Assembly: GCA_964614365.1 (NCBI GenBank)
Contig: CAZTLA010000192.1
Location: 1-5,820 of the forward strand
Length of the DNA: 5,820 bases
Source of the DNA: JACQWR01 sp964614365
Lineage (GTDB): Bacteria; Desulfobacterota; Syntrophia; Syntrophales; JACQWR01
Direction: 5' to 3'
Both the position numbers and the translations under genes were made by a program. Below the pieces are notes generated by a model. It ran no database searches and was not told the origin of the DNA. It saw only the letters and a program-made list of their open reading frames with translations. Position 1 is the stretch's first letter, and every line of letters begins with the position of its first letter. Positions 5,551 through 5,820 of this stretch are shown in pieces.

Positions 5551-5631
5551 TTAGAAAACTAATAAGGTATCCCCGGAATCGAACGAATGTCTCTTGCGGA
5601 TAACGTCTCTTACCTGATCCAGCAATTTCAT
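5551..5631 (-). pseudogene. 5' fragment of an integron/phage-type tyrosine recombinase
   Basis: On the - strand an ATG at 5631-5629 opens a 26-codon frame ending in TAA at 5553-5551. Its first residues, MKLLDQVRDVIRKRH, match the N-terminal core-binding (SAM-like) start of integron integrases and related tyrosine recombinases, where K-L/V-L-D-Q-V/L-R-x-x-I-R-x-x-H-Y-S is usual. After the histidine the expected Y-S-x-R-T-E-x-x-Y is replaced by SFDSGDTLLVF and a stop, so the rest of the gene has been deleted. GAAGG lies 6 nt before the start and a promoter-like pair lies further upstream, so this is a real gene start that lost its body. An intact recombinase would be over 300 residues. A chance match of 14 residues is possible but unlikely. 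Confidence 0.6.
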
Positions 5632-5689
5632 ATCCAACCTTCACGCGGTATTTGTCGTTTCAATAGAATACGCCTTGACTTGCAACTAT

Positions 5690-5718
5690 ATTTTATTTAA
5701 AAGAATTAATCAAAGCAA
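5690..5718 (-). promoter_or_regulatory. Candidate promoter of the recombinase remnant
   Basis: On the - strand TTGCTT (5718-5713) and TAAAAT (5695-5690) are separated by 17 bp, and the start codon at 5631 is about 50 nt past the expected initiation point. The region is A/T-rich, so chance matches are easy. The value here is the consistent spacing with the Shine-Dalgarno and start codon of the fragment. Confidence 0.35.
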
Positions 5719-5731
5719 ATGTAAGGACGCG

Positions 5732-5761
5732 GTAGAATAACACCGCCAATAGGCGGTCTAC
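5732..5761. repeat. Inverted repeat near right edge
   Basis: ACCGCC (5742-5747) and GGCGGT (5752-5757) form a 6-bp stem with loop AATA. GTAG (5732-5735) and CTAC (5758-5761) can close the base, leaving six bulged bases on one side. It is 5 bp from the stronger palindrome at 5767-5798. Role unknown. Confidence 0.4.
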
Positions 5762-5766
5762 TCCAT

Positions 5767-5798
5767 GATAGGACGGACCGCAAGCGGTCCGTCCTATC
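5767..5798. repeat. Perfect 14-bp palindrome near right edge
   Basis: GATAGGACGGACCG (5767-5780) and CGGTCCGTCCTATC (5785-5798) are exact complements around CAAG. No T-run follows on either strand within view (GCCGCC to the right). It could be a terminator of a gene beyond the edge or a dispersed REP-like repeat. The rest of 5520-5820 holds only the recombinase fragment, its promoter-like pair and the neighbouring inverted repeat; I see no intact gene. Confidence 0.5.
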
Positions 5799-5820
5799 GC
5801 CGCCGGATGCTTCGCCATTG

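Noticed and set aside
5566..5587. tRNA 3'-end-like sequence on the - strand (GTTCGATTCCGGGGATACC).
   Set aside because: The T-loop-like TTCGATT is not flanked by a pairing T-stem (5' side ATTCG versus CCGGG), and there is no acceptor partner or anticodon arm. It lies within the recombinase fragment.
5675..5703. Promoter-like TTGACT with TAAAAG on the + strand.
   Set aside because: The -10 is poor and no + strand gene follows within view; the A/T-rich tract fits the - strand promoter better.

Overview
The window reads as a bacterial chromosome segment of roughly balanced base composition. It holds housekeeping genes of cofactor and methyl-group metabolism, bordered on both sides by fragments of mobile elements. 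The gene set and protein style suggest a member of the Desulfobacterota (former Deltaproteobacteria), perhaps a Syntrophus/Smithella-like anaerobe. The main clues are an ExeA-type ATPase of the kind found in transposons, panCD, a DUF502 membrane protein, and an unusual divergent MetK next to AhcY. This placement is inference from remembered family resemblance, not a search result.

Left border (1-443): the 3' end of an ExeA/TniB-like AAA+ ATPase gene runs in from the left edge on the + strand and is followed by a hairpin. Next comes a remnant of a different insertion sequence on the - strand. It has a TGTCA-type terminus with two TGTCCGGT repeats, a strong Shine-Dalgarno sequence, and the first codons of a transposase that has lost the rest of its body.

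Pantothenate block (459-1859): just outside the IS terminus lies a near-consensus sigma70-type promoter (TTGACA, 17 bp, TATACA). About 75 bp further on is a strong intrinsic terminator that ends only about 17 bp before panC. The pair defines a leader or small RNA of about 100 nt, which makes transcription attenuation of panC-panD a reasonable hypothesis. panC (pantothenate synthetase) and panD (aspartate decarboxylase) are both intact with their catalytic motifs. Together they make beta-alanine and join it to pantoate. panB is not in the window.

Middle intergenic region (1860-2149): about 290 bp rich in structure, with an imperfect hairpin after panD, a perfect 17-bp palindrome, and a hairpin that covers the ribosome-binding site of the next gene.

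Methyl-cycle block (2150-5519): a DUF502 two-helix membrane protein (probable TTG start), then a divergent methionine adenosyltransferase (metK), then S-adenosylhomocysteinase (ahcY), closed by a 14-bp hairpin terminator. metK and ahcY are 11 nt apart, with the ahcY Shine-Dalgarno overlapping the metK stop, so they are probably translated from one message. MetK makes SAM and AhcY removes the SAH left after methyl transfer. The MetK keeps the residues that bind metal and triphosphate but has rewritten loops around the active site, and it is the most unusual protein here.

Right border (5520-5820): no intact gene. On the - strand a 26-codon fragment begins exactly like an integron/phage-type tyrosine recombinase and then goes out of register, with a plausible promoter and Shine-Dalgarno still in place. 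Two hairpins follow toward the right edge. I found no CRISPR array, tRNA, rRNA or recognised riboswitch, and no clear evidence of a new multi-gene system. The best leads are the panC leader, the divergent MetK and the beheaded recombinase/transposase starts.
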